A DNA stretch of 64,000 bases from Pantoea sp. Cy-639 (GTDB taxonomy: Bacteria; Pseudomonadota; Gammaproteobacteria; Pseudomonadales; Pseudomonadaceae): positions 248,001-312,000 of the forward strand of contig NZ_VWXI01000005.1 in assembly GCF_011752525.1 (NCBI RefSeq), written 5' to 3'. The translations under genes were made by a program, and so were the position numbers. Under the pieces are notes generated by a model. The model ran no database searches and was not told the origin of the DNA. It worked only from the letters and a program-made list of their open reading frames with translations. Each line of letters opens with the position of its first letter. Position 1 is the stretch's first letter. Below, piece after piece: positions 8,925 through 18,100 of the stretch.

Positions 8925-9560
8925 TCAGTTCGAAAGACGCGGCAGCACCAGATCCTTCAGATCGGTCAGCTTGCCATGGAAGAAGTGTCCGCATTCTGCC
9001 ACTTTCAGCAGCTCATGGGGGCGCGTCAGGGCGTCGGACCAATCGTAGACCAACTGCGGATCGACCACTTCGTCGGTGTCCGGCTGGACCACGGTGAGGG
9101 CGACCTGCCCAGGCAGCGGGAATTGCTCGCTCAGGCGCATCACCGCCGGGGCGATCATGAACAGGTGCTGCAGCTTGCAGCCCTGGGCCTCGAGGCGACC
9201 GGCCAGGCTGGCAGCGACGAAGCCGCCGAAGGAGAAGCCCATCAGCACCACGGGCAGCTGCGGATGTTGCTCACGCAACCAGGCCGCGGCCGCTTCGGCA
9301 TCGGCTACTTCGCCCGCGCCCATGTCGTGGCTGCCGGCGCTCTGGCCGACACCGCGGTAGTTGAAGCGCAGGGTGATGTAGCCGGCGTCGCGGGCGGTGC
9401 GCTGCAGGGTCGAGACCACCTTGTTGAGCATGGTGCCGCCCTGGACCGGGTTGGGATGACAGATCAGCACCGCGCCACGGGCGTCGGCCACGTCCAGGTA
9501 CAAGGCTTCCAGCTGGCCGCACGGGCCATCGATGAACAAGGGTGTTTCGCGGATAAGCAA
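8925..9560 (-). CDS. Alpha/beta hydrolase (dienelactone-hydrolase-like)
   Basis: 211-aa soluble alpha/beta-hydrolase. The nucleophile elbow GFSFGG (Ser) is near residue 107, the acid is probably in [10 protein letters not shown], and the His in ECGHFFHG close to the C-terminus. An N-terminal [10 protein letters not shown] segment and [10 protein letters not shown] loop resemble the YuxL/CocE-like hydrolases linked to housekeeping genes in Pseudomonas. The substrate is unknown. It is the first gene of a two-gene unit with trpS and is divergent from zapG. Confidence 0.8.
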   Translation of the reverse strand: MLIRETPLFIDGPCGQLEALYLDVADARGAVLICHPNPVQGGTMLNKVVSTLQRTARDAGYITLRFNYRGVGQSAGSHDMGAGEVADAEAAAAWLREQHPQLPVVLMGFSFGGFVAASLAGRLEAQGCKLQHLFMIAPAVMRLSEQFPLPGQVALTVVQPDTDEVVDPQLVYDWSDALTRPHELLKVAECGHFFHGKLTDLKDLVLPRLSN

Positions 9561-9695
9561 GGCACTACTCCGTGACCTCGGGGAGGGTCGACTCGTCTAG
9601 CTGAGGAATTCTGTTCTGATTTGCGATCGCTCGCGGTATACAGCGCAGGTCTGAGCCGTTAACGTAAAGCAAAGCCGTTTATAGAGGAAGGACTC

Positions 9696-10133
9696 GTGGA
9701 ACACTCGCTCCTTGTTTGGTTGCTGCCGACCCTGGCCCTGGTCGTCGGTGTCGTCGTCGGTTTCGCGCTGGCCCGCCTGCTGCCCAACGCGGCCCCCAGC
9801 AATACGCAGCGCCAGCTGGACGACATCCAGCAGCGTTTCGACAATTACCAGAACGAAGTGGTCACCCATTTCAACAGCACCGCGTCGCTGGTCAAGAAGC
9901 TCACCCAGAGCTACCAGGACGTCCAGGATCACCTGGCCGACGGTGCCAACCGCCTGGCCCTCGACGAACTGACCCGTCAGCGTCTGCTGGCCGCGCTGCA
10001 TTCGGATGCCGCGCAGGGCCCGCGCGATCGCCTGACGCCACCGAAGGACACCGCCGAAGTGCCGCGCGACTACGCACCCAAGTCGCCGAACGCACCGGGC
10101 ATGCTCGATGAGAGCTACGGCCTCAAGCGTTGA
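9696..10133 (+). CDS. zapG: ZapG/YhcB family (DUF1043) membrane-anchored division protein
   Basis: 145 aa from a GTG start at 9696, chosen because of the GAGGAAGGA ribosome-binding site just upstream. One N-terminal transmembrane helix (about 5-27) is followed by a coiled-coil-prone stretch (QRQLDDIQQRFDNYQNEV) and a proline-rich tail, the layout of E. coli YhcB/ZapG. That protein links cell-wall synthesis and division. It is transcribed alone and ends at the hairpin 10147-10172. Confidence 0.8.
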   Translation: MEHSLLVWLLPTLALVVGVVVGFALARLLPNAAPSNTQRQLDDIQQRFDNYQNEVVTHFNSTASLVKKLTQSYQDVQDHLADGANRLALDELTRQRLLAALHSDAAQGPRDRLTPPKDTAEVPRDYAPKSPNAPGMLDESYGLKR

Positions 10134-10146
10134 TCCTGATGACATG

Positions 10147-10172
10147 AAAAAGGCCTCGCAAGAGGCCTTTTT
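10147..10172. terminator. Bidirectional terminator shared by zapG and the 29-codon ORF
   Basis: A 7-bp stem (10151-10157 with 10162-10168) has a GCAA tetraloop, with AAAA before and TTTT after. It lies 13 nt past the zapG stop on the plus strand and 45 nt past the stop of the small minus-strand ORF. Confidence 0.9.
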
Positions 10173-10216
10173 CATGCGTCTGAAAACGTTGCCCAGGCAA
10201 CGTCCGTCACGTCAGA

Positions 10217-10306
10217 TCAGGGCTTGCGCCAAGGCAGAACGCTCTCATCGTCACCACCGCTGACACGAGAAATGCTCACTGCTACAGGTCGAATTGCTGC
10301 TTCCAT
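10217..10306 (-). CDS. Unrecognised 29-aa ORF behind mdeB
   Basis: A 29-codon ORF starting MEAAIRPVAVSI and ending ESVLPWRKP. It has a clear ribosome-binding site (TAGGAG, 7 nt before the ATG) and a terminator 45 nt after its stop. It lies 116 nt downstream of mdeB on the same strand, so it may be the last gene of mdeAB or have its own promoter. There is no cysteine, no signal peptide and no membrane segment. The middle is acidic (SGGDDES) and the tail basic with one Trp. I do not recognise the family. It could be a real small protein, a peptide precursor, or chance. Confidence 0.5.
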   Translation of the reverse strand: MEAAIRPVAVSISRVSGGDDESVLPWRKP

Positions 10307-10324
10307 GACAAAGACTCCTATACG

Positions 10325-10354
10325 TTGATCTGGCCACATGGCCAGCCCGATCAA
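10325..10354. repeat. Nested inverted repeat between mdeB and the small ORF
   Basis: Inner arms 10330-10336 and 10339-10345 (CTGGCCA/TGGCCAG) sit inside outer arms TTGATC (10325-10330) and GATCAA (10349-10354). It could be an operator or an RNA stem-loop just before the ribosome-binding site of the 29-codon ORF. There is no T tract on either side. Confidence 0.5.
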
Positions 10355-10422
10355 GATGCCTTAGCCTGGCGGGCAGCAGCAGAGGGAAACAGGCCCGGCC
10401 ATGCCCTGACCTCGACCCGATA

Positions 10423-13137
10423 TCAGCGATACCAGGGCGCCCCCTCGGTGTGCAGCGAATAGCGCAGCGCTGCCTGCTCAAGCACATCGCGCGGCAACTG
10501 CCCCTGACGCACCAGGCCATACAAGGCCGCCATCACCAGCGCATGCCGGTCCACCTCGAAAAAACGCCGCAGTTGCTGGCGCGTATCGCTGCGCCCGAAC
10601 CCATCGGTGCCCAGGGAGAGAAACGGTGCCTGCACATACTCGGCGATCAACTGCGGCCAGGCACGTACATAGTCGCTGGCCGCAATCACCGGAGCATCAC
10701 CGGACAGGCAACGGCGCAAGTGGCAGTCCTCCTCGACGCCGCCAAGCGCAGCCCGCCGCGCATCCCGTGCATCACGCGCCAGCTCGCTGAAACTGGTGAC
10801 GCTGAACACCTCGCAGTCCACCTGCCAGTCGTTCGCCAGCAATCCGCCTGCCGCGATGACCTCCCGCAGGATCGCCCCGGAGCCCAGCAACCGCACCCGC
10901 CCCAACGGGTCTTGCGCCTGATGCTGGGTATACAGATACATGCCACGCAACACGTCTTCGCGCACCTCATCCGGCAACGAGGGTTGTGGGTAGTTTTCGT
11001 TCATCACCGCCACGTAATGGAACTCGTCCCGCTGCTCGACCACCATGCGCCGTGCGGCATGATCGAGGATCACCGCCAGCTCGCCGGCGAAGCACGGATC
11101 CCAGGCCCGGCAGTTGGGCACCATCGATGCCATCACCAGGCTGGAACCGTCCTGGTGTTGCAGCCCCTCGCCACCCAGCGTGGTGCGCCCGGCCGTAGCG
11201 CCCAGCAGCAGCCCGCGGGCCCGCTGGTCGGCGGCCGCCCAGATCAGGTCGCCGACCCGCTGGAAACCGAACATCGAGTAATAGATGTACACCGGCAGCA
11301 TCGCCTCGCCATGCACCGCATAGGCGGTGGCAGCGGCAACCCATGAGGAGATCGCCCCTGCCTCGGTGATACCCTCCTCCAGCAACTGACCGTCGCGCGC
11401 CTCCTTGTACACCAGCAGCGAACCGGCATCCTCGGGCTCGTAACACTGCCCCTGAGGGGCATAGATGCCGATCTGCCGGAACAGGCTGGCCATGCCGAAA
11501 GTACGCGCCTCGTCAGCAACGATCGGTACTACCCGCGGCCCAAGTCCAGGCGCCTTGAGCCAGTTGCCGAGCAGGCGTACGGCCGCCATGGTGGTGGACA
11601 TTTCCTTGCCATCGGCATGCAGCGCGAAACCAGCCACCGCCTCCAGCGCAGGCAGAGGCAACGGCAGGCAATCGCTGCGGCGAACCGGCAACGGCCCACC
11701 CAGCGCCTGACGACGCTCGCGCAGATAGCGCATTTCCGGGCTGTCCTCGGCCGGTCGATAGAAGCGCAACTGCTCCACCGCCTCGTCCGACAACGGCAGG
11801 TGAAAACGGTCACGGAACGCCAGCAGCGCCTGCACATCCAGTTTCTTGGCCTGATGCGCGGTCATCCGCGACTCACCGGCACTGCTCATGCCATAGCCCT
11901 TCTTGGTCTTGGCCAGAATTACCGTGGGCCGGCCCTTGCACGCCTTGGCGGCGGCGTAGGCAGCGTGCAGCTTGCGAAAGTCGTGGCCACCGCGCTTGAG
12001 CGCGTTGATCTCGTCGGTGCTCATATGCGCCACCAGGCGCTGCAACGTCGGGTCCTGGTTGAAGAAGTGCTCGAGGTTGTAGCGCCCGTCCTTGGCACCC
12101 AGGGTCTGGAACTCGCCATCGGGGGTCGCCGCCAGCCGGCGCAGCAGGGCATGTTCGTGGTCACGGGCGAACAGCGCATCCCATTCCGAACCCCATAGCA
12201 CCTTGATCACGTTCCAGCCGGCACCGCTGAACAGCGCCTCGAGCTCCTGGATGATCTGGCCGTTGCCGCGTACCGGACCGTCCAGGCGCTGCAGGTTGCA
12301 GTTGACGATGAACGTCAGGTTGTCCAGCCCCTCGCGGGCCGCCAGGGTCAGCCCGGCGGTCGACTCCGGCTCGTCCATCTCGCCATCGCCGAACACGCCC
12401 CACACATGCCGTGCCGAGGTGTCGAGCAGGCTGCGGTGCTGCAGATAACGCATGAAGCGCGCCTGGTAGATCGCATTGAGCGGGCCGATGCCCATGGAAC
12501 CGGTGGGGAACTGCCAGAAGTCGGGCATCAGCCAGGGGTGGGGATAGGAGCACAGGCCGTTACCCGCGACCTCCTGGCGGTAGTTGGCCAGTTGCGCCTC
12601 GCTCAGGCGGCCCTCGAGAAACGCCCGGGCATAAATGCCCGGTGCCGAGTGTGGCTGGAAGAACACCAGGTCGCCGGTGCGCTGCGCCCCGCCCACTTCA
12701 CCGCGGAAGAAGTGCTGGAAGCCGACCTCGAATATCTCCGCCGCCGAGGCATAGCTGGCGATATGCCCGCCCAGCTCACCATAGGCATGATTGGCCCGCA
12801 CCACCATGGCCAGGGCATTCCAGCGCAGGATCCCGGTGATCCGCTCGTCCAGTTCCAGGTCGCCGGGATAAGTGCCCTGCTGCTCCACCGGCAAGGTATT
12901 GCGGTAGGCCGAGAACGCCTGTGCCTCGCGCGCCAGGCCCAGCTCCAGGGCATGGGCCTGCAGGCGCTGCAGCAAGTAGCGCGCCCGCGCCGGCCCGCAG
13001 TGGGCCAGGGTCGAGGTCAGTGCCTCGCACCATTCGGCGGTTTCCGCCGGATCGCTGTCCAGCACTGCATCCAGGGCCGTCAACGGCTCGTTCGGGTTCA
13101 TCATCGCTACCATCGCGCAAGCCTCGTCCGTGGCCAT
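10423..13137 (-). CDS. mdeB: MdeB, 2-oxoacid dehydrogenase E1 component (AceE-like)
   Basis: 904-aa homodimeric-type E1, related to pyruvate dehydrogenase AceE. The thiamine diphosphate motif runs from GDGEMDEPES to NCN. In P. putida the gene beside methionine gamma-lyase is called mdeB and is proposed to decarboxylate 2-oxobutyrate, the keto acid released from methionine. It starts immediately next to the mdeA stop (adjacent codons), so the two are co-transcribed and probably coupled. No E2 or E3 gene is nearby, so it would have to use the housekeeping ones. Substrate preference is inferred from context. Confidence 0.9.
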   Translation of the reverse strand: MATDEACAMVAMMNPNEPLTALDAVLDSDPAETAEWCEALTSTLAHCGPARARYLLQRLQAHALELGLAREAQAFSAYRNTLPVEQQGTYPGDLELDERITGILRWNALAMVVRANHAYGELGGHIASYASAAEIFEVGFQHFFRGEVGGAQRTGDLVFFQPHSAPGIYARAFLEGRLSEAQLANYRQEVAGNGLCSYPHPWLMPDFWQFPTGSMGIGPLNAIYQARFMRYLQHRSLLDTSARHVWGVFGDGEMDEPESTAGLTLAAREGLDNLTFIVNCNLQRLDGPVRGNGQIIQELEALFSGAGWNVIKVLWGSEWDALFARDHEHALLRRLAATPDGEFQTLGAKDGRYNLEHFFNQDPTLQRLVAHMSTDEINALKRGGHDFRKLHAAYAAAKACKGRPTVILAKTKKGYGMSSAGESRMTAHQAKKLDVQALLAFRDRFHLPLSDEAVEQLRFYRPAEDSPEMRYLRERRQALGGPLPVRRSDCLPLPLPALEAVAGFALHADGKEMSTTMAAVRLLGNWLKAPGLGPRVVPIVADEARTFGMASLFRQIGIYAPQGQCYEPEDAGSLLVYKEARDGQLLEEGITEAGAISSWVAAATAYAVHGEAMLPVYIYYSMFGFQRVGDLIWAAADQRARGLLLGATAGRTTLGGEGLQHQDGSSLVMASMVPNCRAWDPCFAGELAVILDHAARRMVVEQRDEFHYVAVMNENYPQPSLPDEVREDVLRGMYLYTQHQAQDPLGRVRLLGSGAILREVIAAGGLLANDWQVDCEVFSVTSFSELARDARDARRAALGGVEEDCHLRRCLSGDAPVIAASDYVRAWPQLIAEYVQAPFLSLGTDGFGRSDTRQQLRRFFEVDRHALVMAALYGLVRQGQLPRDVLEQAALRYSLHTEGAPWYR

Positions 13138-14334
13138 TCAGGCACAAGCCGCCAGGGCCTGGCGAATGTCGGCGAGCAGGTCGTCGATGTCCTCAAGGCC
13201 CACCGACAGGCGCACCAGCCCTTCCGAGATGCCGTGTTCGACACGCTCTTCCTGGGTATAGCTGGAATGGGTCATGCTCGCCGGGTGCTGGGCCAGCGAC
13301 TCGGCGTCGCCCAGGCTCACCGCGCGGCTGAACAGTTGCAGCGCGTTCATGAAGCGCCGTCCGGCCTCGATGCCGCCCTTGAGTTCGAAGGCGATCATCC
13401 CGCCGGGCAGGCGCATCTGGCGCTGGGCCAGGGCGTACTGGGCGAAAGACGGCAGGCCTGGGTAGTGGATCAGCTCGACCTGTGGCTGGTGAAGCAGGTA
13501 CTCGGCGAGCTGACGGGCATTGGCGCAGTGACGGTCCATGCGCAGGGCCAGGGTCTTGATGCCGCGCATCAGCAAGGCCGCATCGTGCGGCGAAAGCACC
13601 GCGCCGGTCATGTCCTTGAGCCCTTCCAGGCGGATCCGGTCGACCAGCGCCTTGCGCCCGACCACCAGGCCGGCGGTGATATCACCATGGCCGGAGAGGT
13701 ACTTGGTGGCCGAATGCACCACCAGATCGGCCCCCAGTTCCAGAGGGCGCTGCAGGTACGGCGTGCAATAGGTGTTGTCGACCACGATGCTCAGGTCATG
13801 GCCACGGGCGGCCTCGACTACCGCGGCGATGTCCACCAGTTGCATGTTGGGATTGGCCGGGGTCTCGAAGTAGATCATCCGCGTGCGGGGCGTGATCGCG
13901 GCTTTCAGGGCCTGGGTGTCGTTGAGGTCGACATGACGGATCTTCACGCCGAACTCGCCGATGCCATGGTGCAGGTAGGCGAACGTGCAGCCATACAGGG
14001 TACTGCCGACGATCAGTTCATCCCCCGGACGCAGCAGGGTCCACAGGGTGGCGGTGATCGCACCCATCCCCGAGGCCAGTGCCAGCCCGGCCTCGCCGCC
14101 TTCGAGCGAGGCCATGCGCTGTTCCAGCAGGCTCAGGGTCGGGTTGGAAATACGGCTGTAGAAGTGCCCGGCCTGCTCCCCGGCGAAACAGGCGGCGCCG
14201 TACTCGACAGTGGGAAAGGCATAGGTGGCGGTCTGGTAGACCGGCGGCACCAGTGCGCCGCCATGGGACAGCGGGTCGTAGCCGTGGTGGATCGCCCGCG
14301 TGGAAAAACCGGTGTTGTTGTTGGAGTCGCGCAT
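13138..14334 (-). CDS. mdeA: L-methionine gamma-lyase
   Basis: PLP enzyme of the Cys/Met metabolism family, 398 aa, which is the length of the characterised P. putida enzyme. It splits methionine to methanethiol, 2-oxobutyrate and ammonia. The PLP lysine is K211 (SATKYLSGHGD). The gamma-lyase hallmark C116 (STLYGCTF) is present, as is the K240-D241-M242 triad segment. These separate it from cystathionine gamma-synthase and beta-lyase. It is the first gene of mdeAB and is divergent from mdeR across 127 nt. Confidence 0.96.
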   Translation of the reverse strand: MRDSNNNTGFSTRAIHHGYDPLSHGGALVPPVYQTATYAFPTVEYGAACFAGEQAGHFYSRISNPTLSLLEQRMASLEGGEAGLALASGMGAITATLWTLLRPGDELIVGSTLYGCTFAYLHHGIGEFGVKIRHVDLNDTQALKAAITPRTRMIYFETPANPNMQLVDIAAVVEAARGHDLSIVVDNTYCTPYLQRPLELGADLVVHSATKYLSGHGDITAGLVVGRKALVDRIRLEGLKDMTGAVLSPHDAALLMRGIKTLALRMDRHCANARQLAEYLLHQPQVELIHYPGLPSFAQYALAQRQMRLPGGMIAFELKGGIEAGRRFMNALQLFSRAVSLGDAESLAQHPASMTHSSYTQEERVEHGISEGLVRLSVGLEDIDDLLADIRQALAACA

Positions 14335-14358
14335 GGCAACAGCCTCTTGTGGTTTGCT

Positions 14359-14368
14359 ATAAGCTTAT
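14359..14368. promoter_or_regulatory. Candidate MdeR operator
   Basis: A perfect 10-bp palindrome, ATAAGCTTAT, lies in the 127-nt mdeA-mdeR gap. It is flanked by loosely symmetric GGTTTGCT and GCCACC, giving a dyad of a size typical of Lrp-family sites. It is 25 nt upstream of the mdeA ATG. Confidence 0.4.
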
Positions 14369-14461
14369 GCCACCGGGCTGCCGCGTTTTTTCCAAATTAG
14401 CCCACGCTTCCCTGCCGTTATTGAAAGAAAAACAACAAAAACAGCTACTGGAGGGCAAGAC

Positions 14462-14941
14462 ATGCCTTCGCTCCTAGACCGCACCGATCGCGCGCTTCTG
14501 GCCGCCCTGCAAGACAACGCACGCCTGACCGTCGCCGAACTCGCCGACCAGGTCGCCCTGACCACCTCGCCTTGCTGGCGACGGGTCAAGCTGCTCGAAG
14601 ACAACGGCTACATCACCGGCTACCAGGCCATTCTCTCGCCCAAGTCGCTAGGCTTCGGCGTGACGGCGTTCGTCAGCATCATGATGGACTCGCACACCAA
14701 GGACATGGCCCTGGCTTTCGAGAAACGGCTGATGGAGATCCCCGAGATCGTCGCCTGCCACAATATTTCCGGGCGCTATGACTTCCTGCTGGAGATCCTC
14801 GCACGGGACCTGGAGTCGTTTGGCGAGTTCACCCGCGAAGTCCTGCAGCGACTGCCCGGGGTGAAGGAAATCTATTCAAGTTTCTCGTACAAGGCGGTGA
14901 AGGAGCGGCGGGTGATTCCGGTGTCGGAGAAACATATCTAG
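14462..14941 (+). CDS. mdeR: MdeR, Lrp/AsnC-family regulator of mdeAB
   Basis: 159-aa Lrp-type protein. The N-terminal winged helix-turn-helix (about 5-60, LDRTDRALLAALQ through SPCWRRVKLLEDNGYI) is followed by an AsnC/RAM ligand-binding domain (about 65-150). Divergent placement next to mdeA matches P. putida mdeR, described as an Lrp-type activator of methionine catabolism. The ATG follows a strong CTGGAGGGC ribosome-binding site. Transcription ends at 15057-15080. Confidence 0.93.
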   Translation: MPSLLDRTDRALLAALQDNARLTVAELADQVALTTSPCWRRVKLLEDNGYITGYQAILSPKSLGFGVTAFVSIMMDSHTKDMALAFEKRLMEIPEIVACHNISGRYDFLLEILARDLESFGEFTREVLQRLPGVKEIYSSFSYKAVKERRVIPVSEKHI

Positions 14942-15056
14942 CCTTTCGGAAGAGCGCCTGCAGGAGCGGCCTTGCCGAGGCGGCGGACCGGTCGGAAAGA
15001 GCTGCAAGGCAGCCCCAGCCCCTCGCAAGCGACGTTCTTGCCGGCCCCGAACAATG

Positions 15057-15080
15057 AAAAACCCGCCGAAGCGGGTTTTT
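15057..15080. terminator. Bidirectional terminator between mdeR and cysNC
   Basis: A 6-bp stem ACCCGC/GCGGGT (15061-15066, 15071-15076) with a CGAA loop is flanked by AAAA and TTTT. It separates the convergent mdeR and cysNC genes. Confidence 0.88.
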
Positions 15081-15096
15081 CATGCTCTGCGAAGGA

Positions 15097-16998
15097 TCAG
15101 ATCGCGCCGCGCTGACGCAGCACGTCCAGCACCTGCTTCACGCCTTCATCGACACTGAGCGCCTGGGTATCGATCACCAGGTCGGCATCCAGTGGCACAT
15201 CGAACGGGAAGCTTTCGCCTGGGATATTGTCGCCACCGGCAGCATACAGGCCCTGCGGGTCGCGCTCGCGGCAGACCAGCGGCGATGCCTGGACATAGAC
15301 GGTCACCAGGCGCTCCTTGCCGATCAGCGCCTTGGCCTGCTCGCGGCCTTCGGCATCGGGCGCGACGAACGCGGCCAGGGTCAGCAGGCCGGCTTCGTTG
15401 AACTGGCGCGCCACATGGGCGGCGCGGCGCCAGTTCTCGGTACGCCCGGCACGGTCCTGTGGCAGGCCCTTGTTCAGGTCGTGGCGCAGGTTCTGGCCGT
15501 CGAGCACATAGACCGCGCGGCCCATGTCGAACAGCTTGCGCTCCACGGCGTAGGCCAGGGTGCTCTTGCCGGCACCGGACAGGCCGCTGAACAGCACGGT
15601 GGCCGGTTGCTGGCCGAAACGCAGGGCGCGCTCCTCGGTGGACACATGCGCCAGCTTGCCATGCTGGCCACTGCTGCCGTGCGGCAGGACCGGCGGGGCG
15701 ATGATCATGCCGGCACCGACGGTACCGTTGGTCAGACGGTCGATGACGATGAAGGCACCGGTGGTGCGGTTGCTGTCATAGCCGTCCAGGGCGATGGCGC
15801 TGTCCAGGGCGACCTTGACCCGACCGATCTCGTTCAGTTGCAGCGAGCTGGCGACACCCTGCTCGAGGGTGTTCACATCGACCTTATGGGTGATGCTGGC
15901 GATCGAGCCCGGCACGTAGCTGGTGGCGCGCTTGATGTCGTACTTCTTGCCCGGGAGCATCGGCTCCTCGGCCATCCACACCAGCATGGCGTCGAACTGG
16001 TCGGTCACCGGCGGCACGTTGTCGGCATGCACCAGCAGGTCGCCGCGGGAGATGTCGATCTCGTCTTCCATGGTCAGGGTCACCGCCTGGCCTGGCCCGG
16101 CGTTTTCCAGTTCGCCTTCGAAGGTGACGATGGACTTGACCCGGCTGCTCTTGCCCGACGGCAGCACGACGATCTCGTCACCCTTGTGCACCACGCCACC
16201 GGCGATGGTGCCGGCGAAGCCGCGGAAGTTCAGGTTCGGCCGGTTGACGTACTGCACCGGGAAACGCAGGTCGGTGACATTGCGGTCACCGGCAATCTCG
16301 ACGGTCTCGAGGATCTCCATCAGCGCCGGGCCCGTGTACCACGGCGAACGCTCGCTGCGGTTGACCACGTTGTCGCCCTTGAGCGCCGACATCGGCACGA
16401 AGTGCAGGCTCGAAGGCTTGAGGTTGATGCCTTCGGCGAACTTCAGGTAGTCGGCCTTGATCGACTCGAACACCTGCTCGTCGAAGCCCTTGAGGTCCAT
16501 CTTGTTGACCGCGACGACGATGTGCTTGATGCCCAGCAGGGAGGCGATATAGCTGTGTCGGCGGGTCTGGGTCTGCACACCGTAGCGGGCGTCGACCAGG
16601 ATGATCGCCAGGTCGCAGGTGGACGCGCCGGTGGCCATGTTGCGGGTGTACTGCTCGTGGCCCGGGGTGTCGGCGATGATGAACTTGCGCTTGGCGGTGG
16701 AGAAGTAGCGATAGGCGACATCGATGGTGATGCCCTGCTCGCGCTCAGCCTGCAGGCCATCGACCAGCAGCGCCAGGTCGACTTCTTCACCGGTGGTGCC
16801 GGATTTCTTCGAGTCGCGGGTGATGGCCTCGAGGTGGTCCTCGTAGATCATCTTCGAGTCGTGCAGCAGGCGCCCGATCAGGGTGCTCTTGCCATCGTCG
16901 ACGTTACCGCAGGTCAGGAAACGCAGCAGTTCCTTGCGTTCGTGCTGGGCCAGGTAGGCGAGGATGTCCTCGCTGATCAGATCGGATTGGTGCGACAT
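15097..16998 (-). CDS. cysNC: CysNC, fused sulfate adenylyltransferase GTPase and APS kinase
   Basis: 633-aa bifunctional protein. Residues about 20-440 are the CysN EF-Tu-like GTPase: G1 is GNVDDGKST at 31-39, G3 is DTPGHEQY and G4 is NKMD. Residues about 455-633 are CysC APS kinase with P-loop GLSGAGKST. CysN powers ATP-sulfurylase with CysD, and CysC phosphorylates APS to PAPS for assimilation. This fusion is usual in Pseudomonas, whereas E. coli has separate genes. It lies 15 nt downstream of cysD. Confidence 0.97.
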   Translation of the reverse strand: MSHQSDLISEDILAYLAQHERKELLRFLTCGNVDDGKSTLIGRLLHDSKMIYEDHLEAITRDSKKSGTTGEEVDLALLVDGLQAEREQGITIDVAYRYFSTAKRKFIIADTPGHEQYTRNMATGASTCDLAIILVDARYGVQTQTRRHSYIASLLGIKHIVVAVNKMDLKGFDEQVFESIKADYLKFAEGINLKPSSLHFVPMSALKGDNVVNRSERSPWYTGPALMEILETVEIAGDRNVTDLRFPVQYVNRPNLNFRGFAGTIAGGVVHKGDEIVVLPSGKSSRVKSIVTFEGELENAGPGQAVTLTMEDEIDISRGDLLVHADNVPPVTDQFDAMLVWMAEEPMLPGKKYDIKRATSYVPGSIASITHKVDVNTLEQGVASSLQLNEIGRVKVALDSAIALDGYDSNRTTGAFIVIDRLTNGTVGAGMIIAPPVLPHGSSGQHGKLAHVSTEERALRFGQQPATVLFSGLSGAGKSTLAYAVERKLFDMGRAVYVLDGQNLRHDLNKGLPQDRAGRTENWRRAAHVARQFNEAGLLTLAAFVAPDAEGREQAKALIGKERLVTVYVQASPLVCRERDPQGLYAAGGDNIPGESFPFDVPLDADLVIDTQALSVDEGVKQVLDVLRQRGAI

Positions 16999-17013
16999 GA
17001 TGAAACCCTGAAA

Positions 17014-17931
17014 TTAGAAGTAGCCTTGGCGTTTTTTGTCTTCCATCGAGCCTGCGCCATCGTGGTCGATGACACGGCCCTGGCGCTCGGACGTACGGGT
17101 CAGAAGCATTTCCTGGATGATATCGGTCAGGGTTTCGGCTTCGGACTCGACGGCCCCCGTCAACGGGTAGCAGCCAAGGGTACGGAAACGCACTTTCTTC
17201 TTGACGATGCGCGCCTTCTCCTCGTCGCTGAGGTGCTCGAGGATGCGCTCGTCGTCGATCATGATCAGGGTGCCGTTCTTCTCGATCACTTCACGCTCGG
17301 CGGCGAAGTACAGCGGCACGATCGGGATGCCTTCGAGGTAGATGTACTGCCAGATGTCCAGTTCGGTCCAGTTCGACAGCGGGAACACACGGATCGACTC
17401 GCCCTTGTTGACCTTGCCGTTGTAGAGGTTCCACAGTTCCGGACGCTGGTTCTTCGGGTCCCAGCGATGCTTGCTGTCACGGAACGAGTAGACACGCTCC
17501 TTGGCCCGCGACTTCTCTTCGTCGCGGCGCGCGCCACCGAAGGCGGCGTCGAAGCCATGCTTGTCCAGCGCCTGCTTCAGGCCCTGGGTCTTCATGATGT
17601 CGGTGTGCTTGGAACTGCCATGGGTGAACGGGTTGATGCCCTGCGCCACGCCCTCGGGGTTGACGTGGGTGATCAGGTCCAGGCCCATTTCCTCGACCAT
17701 CTTGTCGCGGAAACGGTACATCTCCTGGAACTTCCACTGGGTGTCGACGTGCATCACCGGGAACGGCAGCTTGCCCGGGAAGAAGGCCTTGCGCGCCAGG
17801 TGCAGCATGACCGCGGAATCCTTGCCGATCGAGTACAGCATCACCGGATTGTCGAACTCGGCGGCCACCTCGCGGATGATATGGATGCTCTCCGCCTCCA
17901 GCTGTTTCAAGTGCGTCAGATTGTCGACCAT
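17014..17931 (-). CDS. cysD: Sulfate adenylyltransferase subunit CysD
   Basis: 305-aa PAPS-reductase-like ATP-pyrophosphatase that makes APS from ATP and sulfate together with CysN. The PP-loop is [11 protein letters not shown] near residue 50. It is the first gene of cysD-cysNC. The 169-nt upstream gap (17932-18100) separates it from the Nif3 gene; it is AT-richer than its surroundings, but I could not choose a promoter or CysB site with confidence. Confidence 0.97.
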   Translation of the reverse strand: MVDNLTHLKQLEAESIHIIREVAAEFDNPVMLYSIGKDSAVMLHLARKAFFPGKLPFPVMHVDTQWKFQEMYRFRDKMVEEMGLDLITHVNPEGVAQGINPFTHGSSKHTDIMKTQGLKQALDKHGFDAAFGGARRDEEKSRAKERVYSFRDSKHRWDPKNQRPELWNLYNGKVNKGESIRVFPLSNWTELDIWQYIYLEGIPIVPLYFAAEREVIEKNGTLIMIDDERILEHLSDEEKARIVKKKVRFRTLGCYPLTGAVESEAETLTDIIQEMLLTRTSERQGRVIDHDGAGSMEDKKRQGYF

Positions 17932-18100
17932 GGCTACTCACGAAAAACGATCTTATGGACGGCCTGCGGGCCGTGTTCGAGCGAGCCACTTTATCACAGC
18001 GCCTGATTCTATTTAGGAGGCTGCCTAGATCGAAACAATCTAACGATATGACTGCGGGTTTGGCCGTGCGCACCCGCGTTTGCAGGAGGTTGGAGAGCCG

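Noticed and set aside
9597..10175. Minus-strand 192-codon frame antisense to zapG
   Set aside because: No ribosome-binding site, crosses the terminator at 10147-10172, and zapG is recognisable.
14335..14461. sigma54 promoter for mdeA
   Set aside because: A TGGCA...GC pair is seen on the minus strand, but the GG-GC spacing is 12 nt, not 10.
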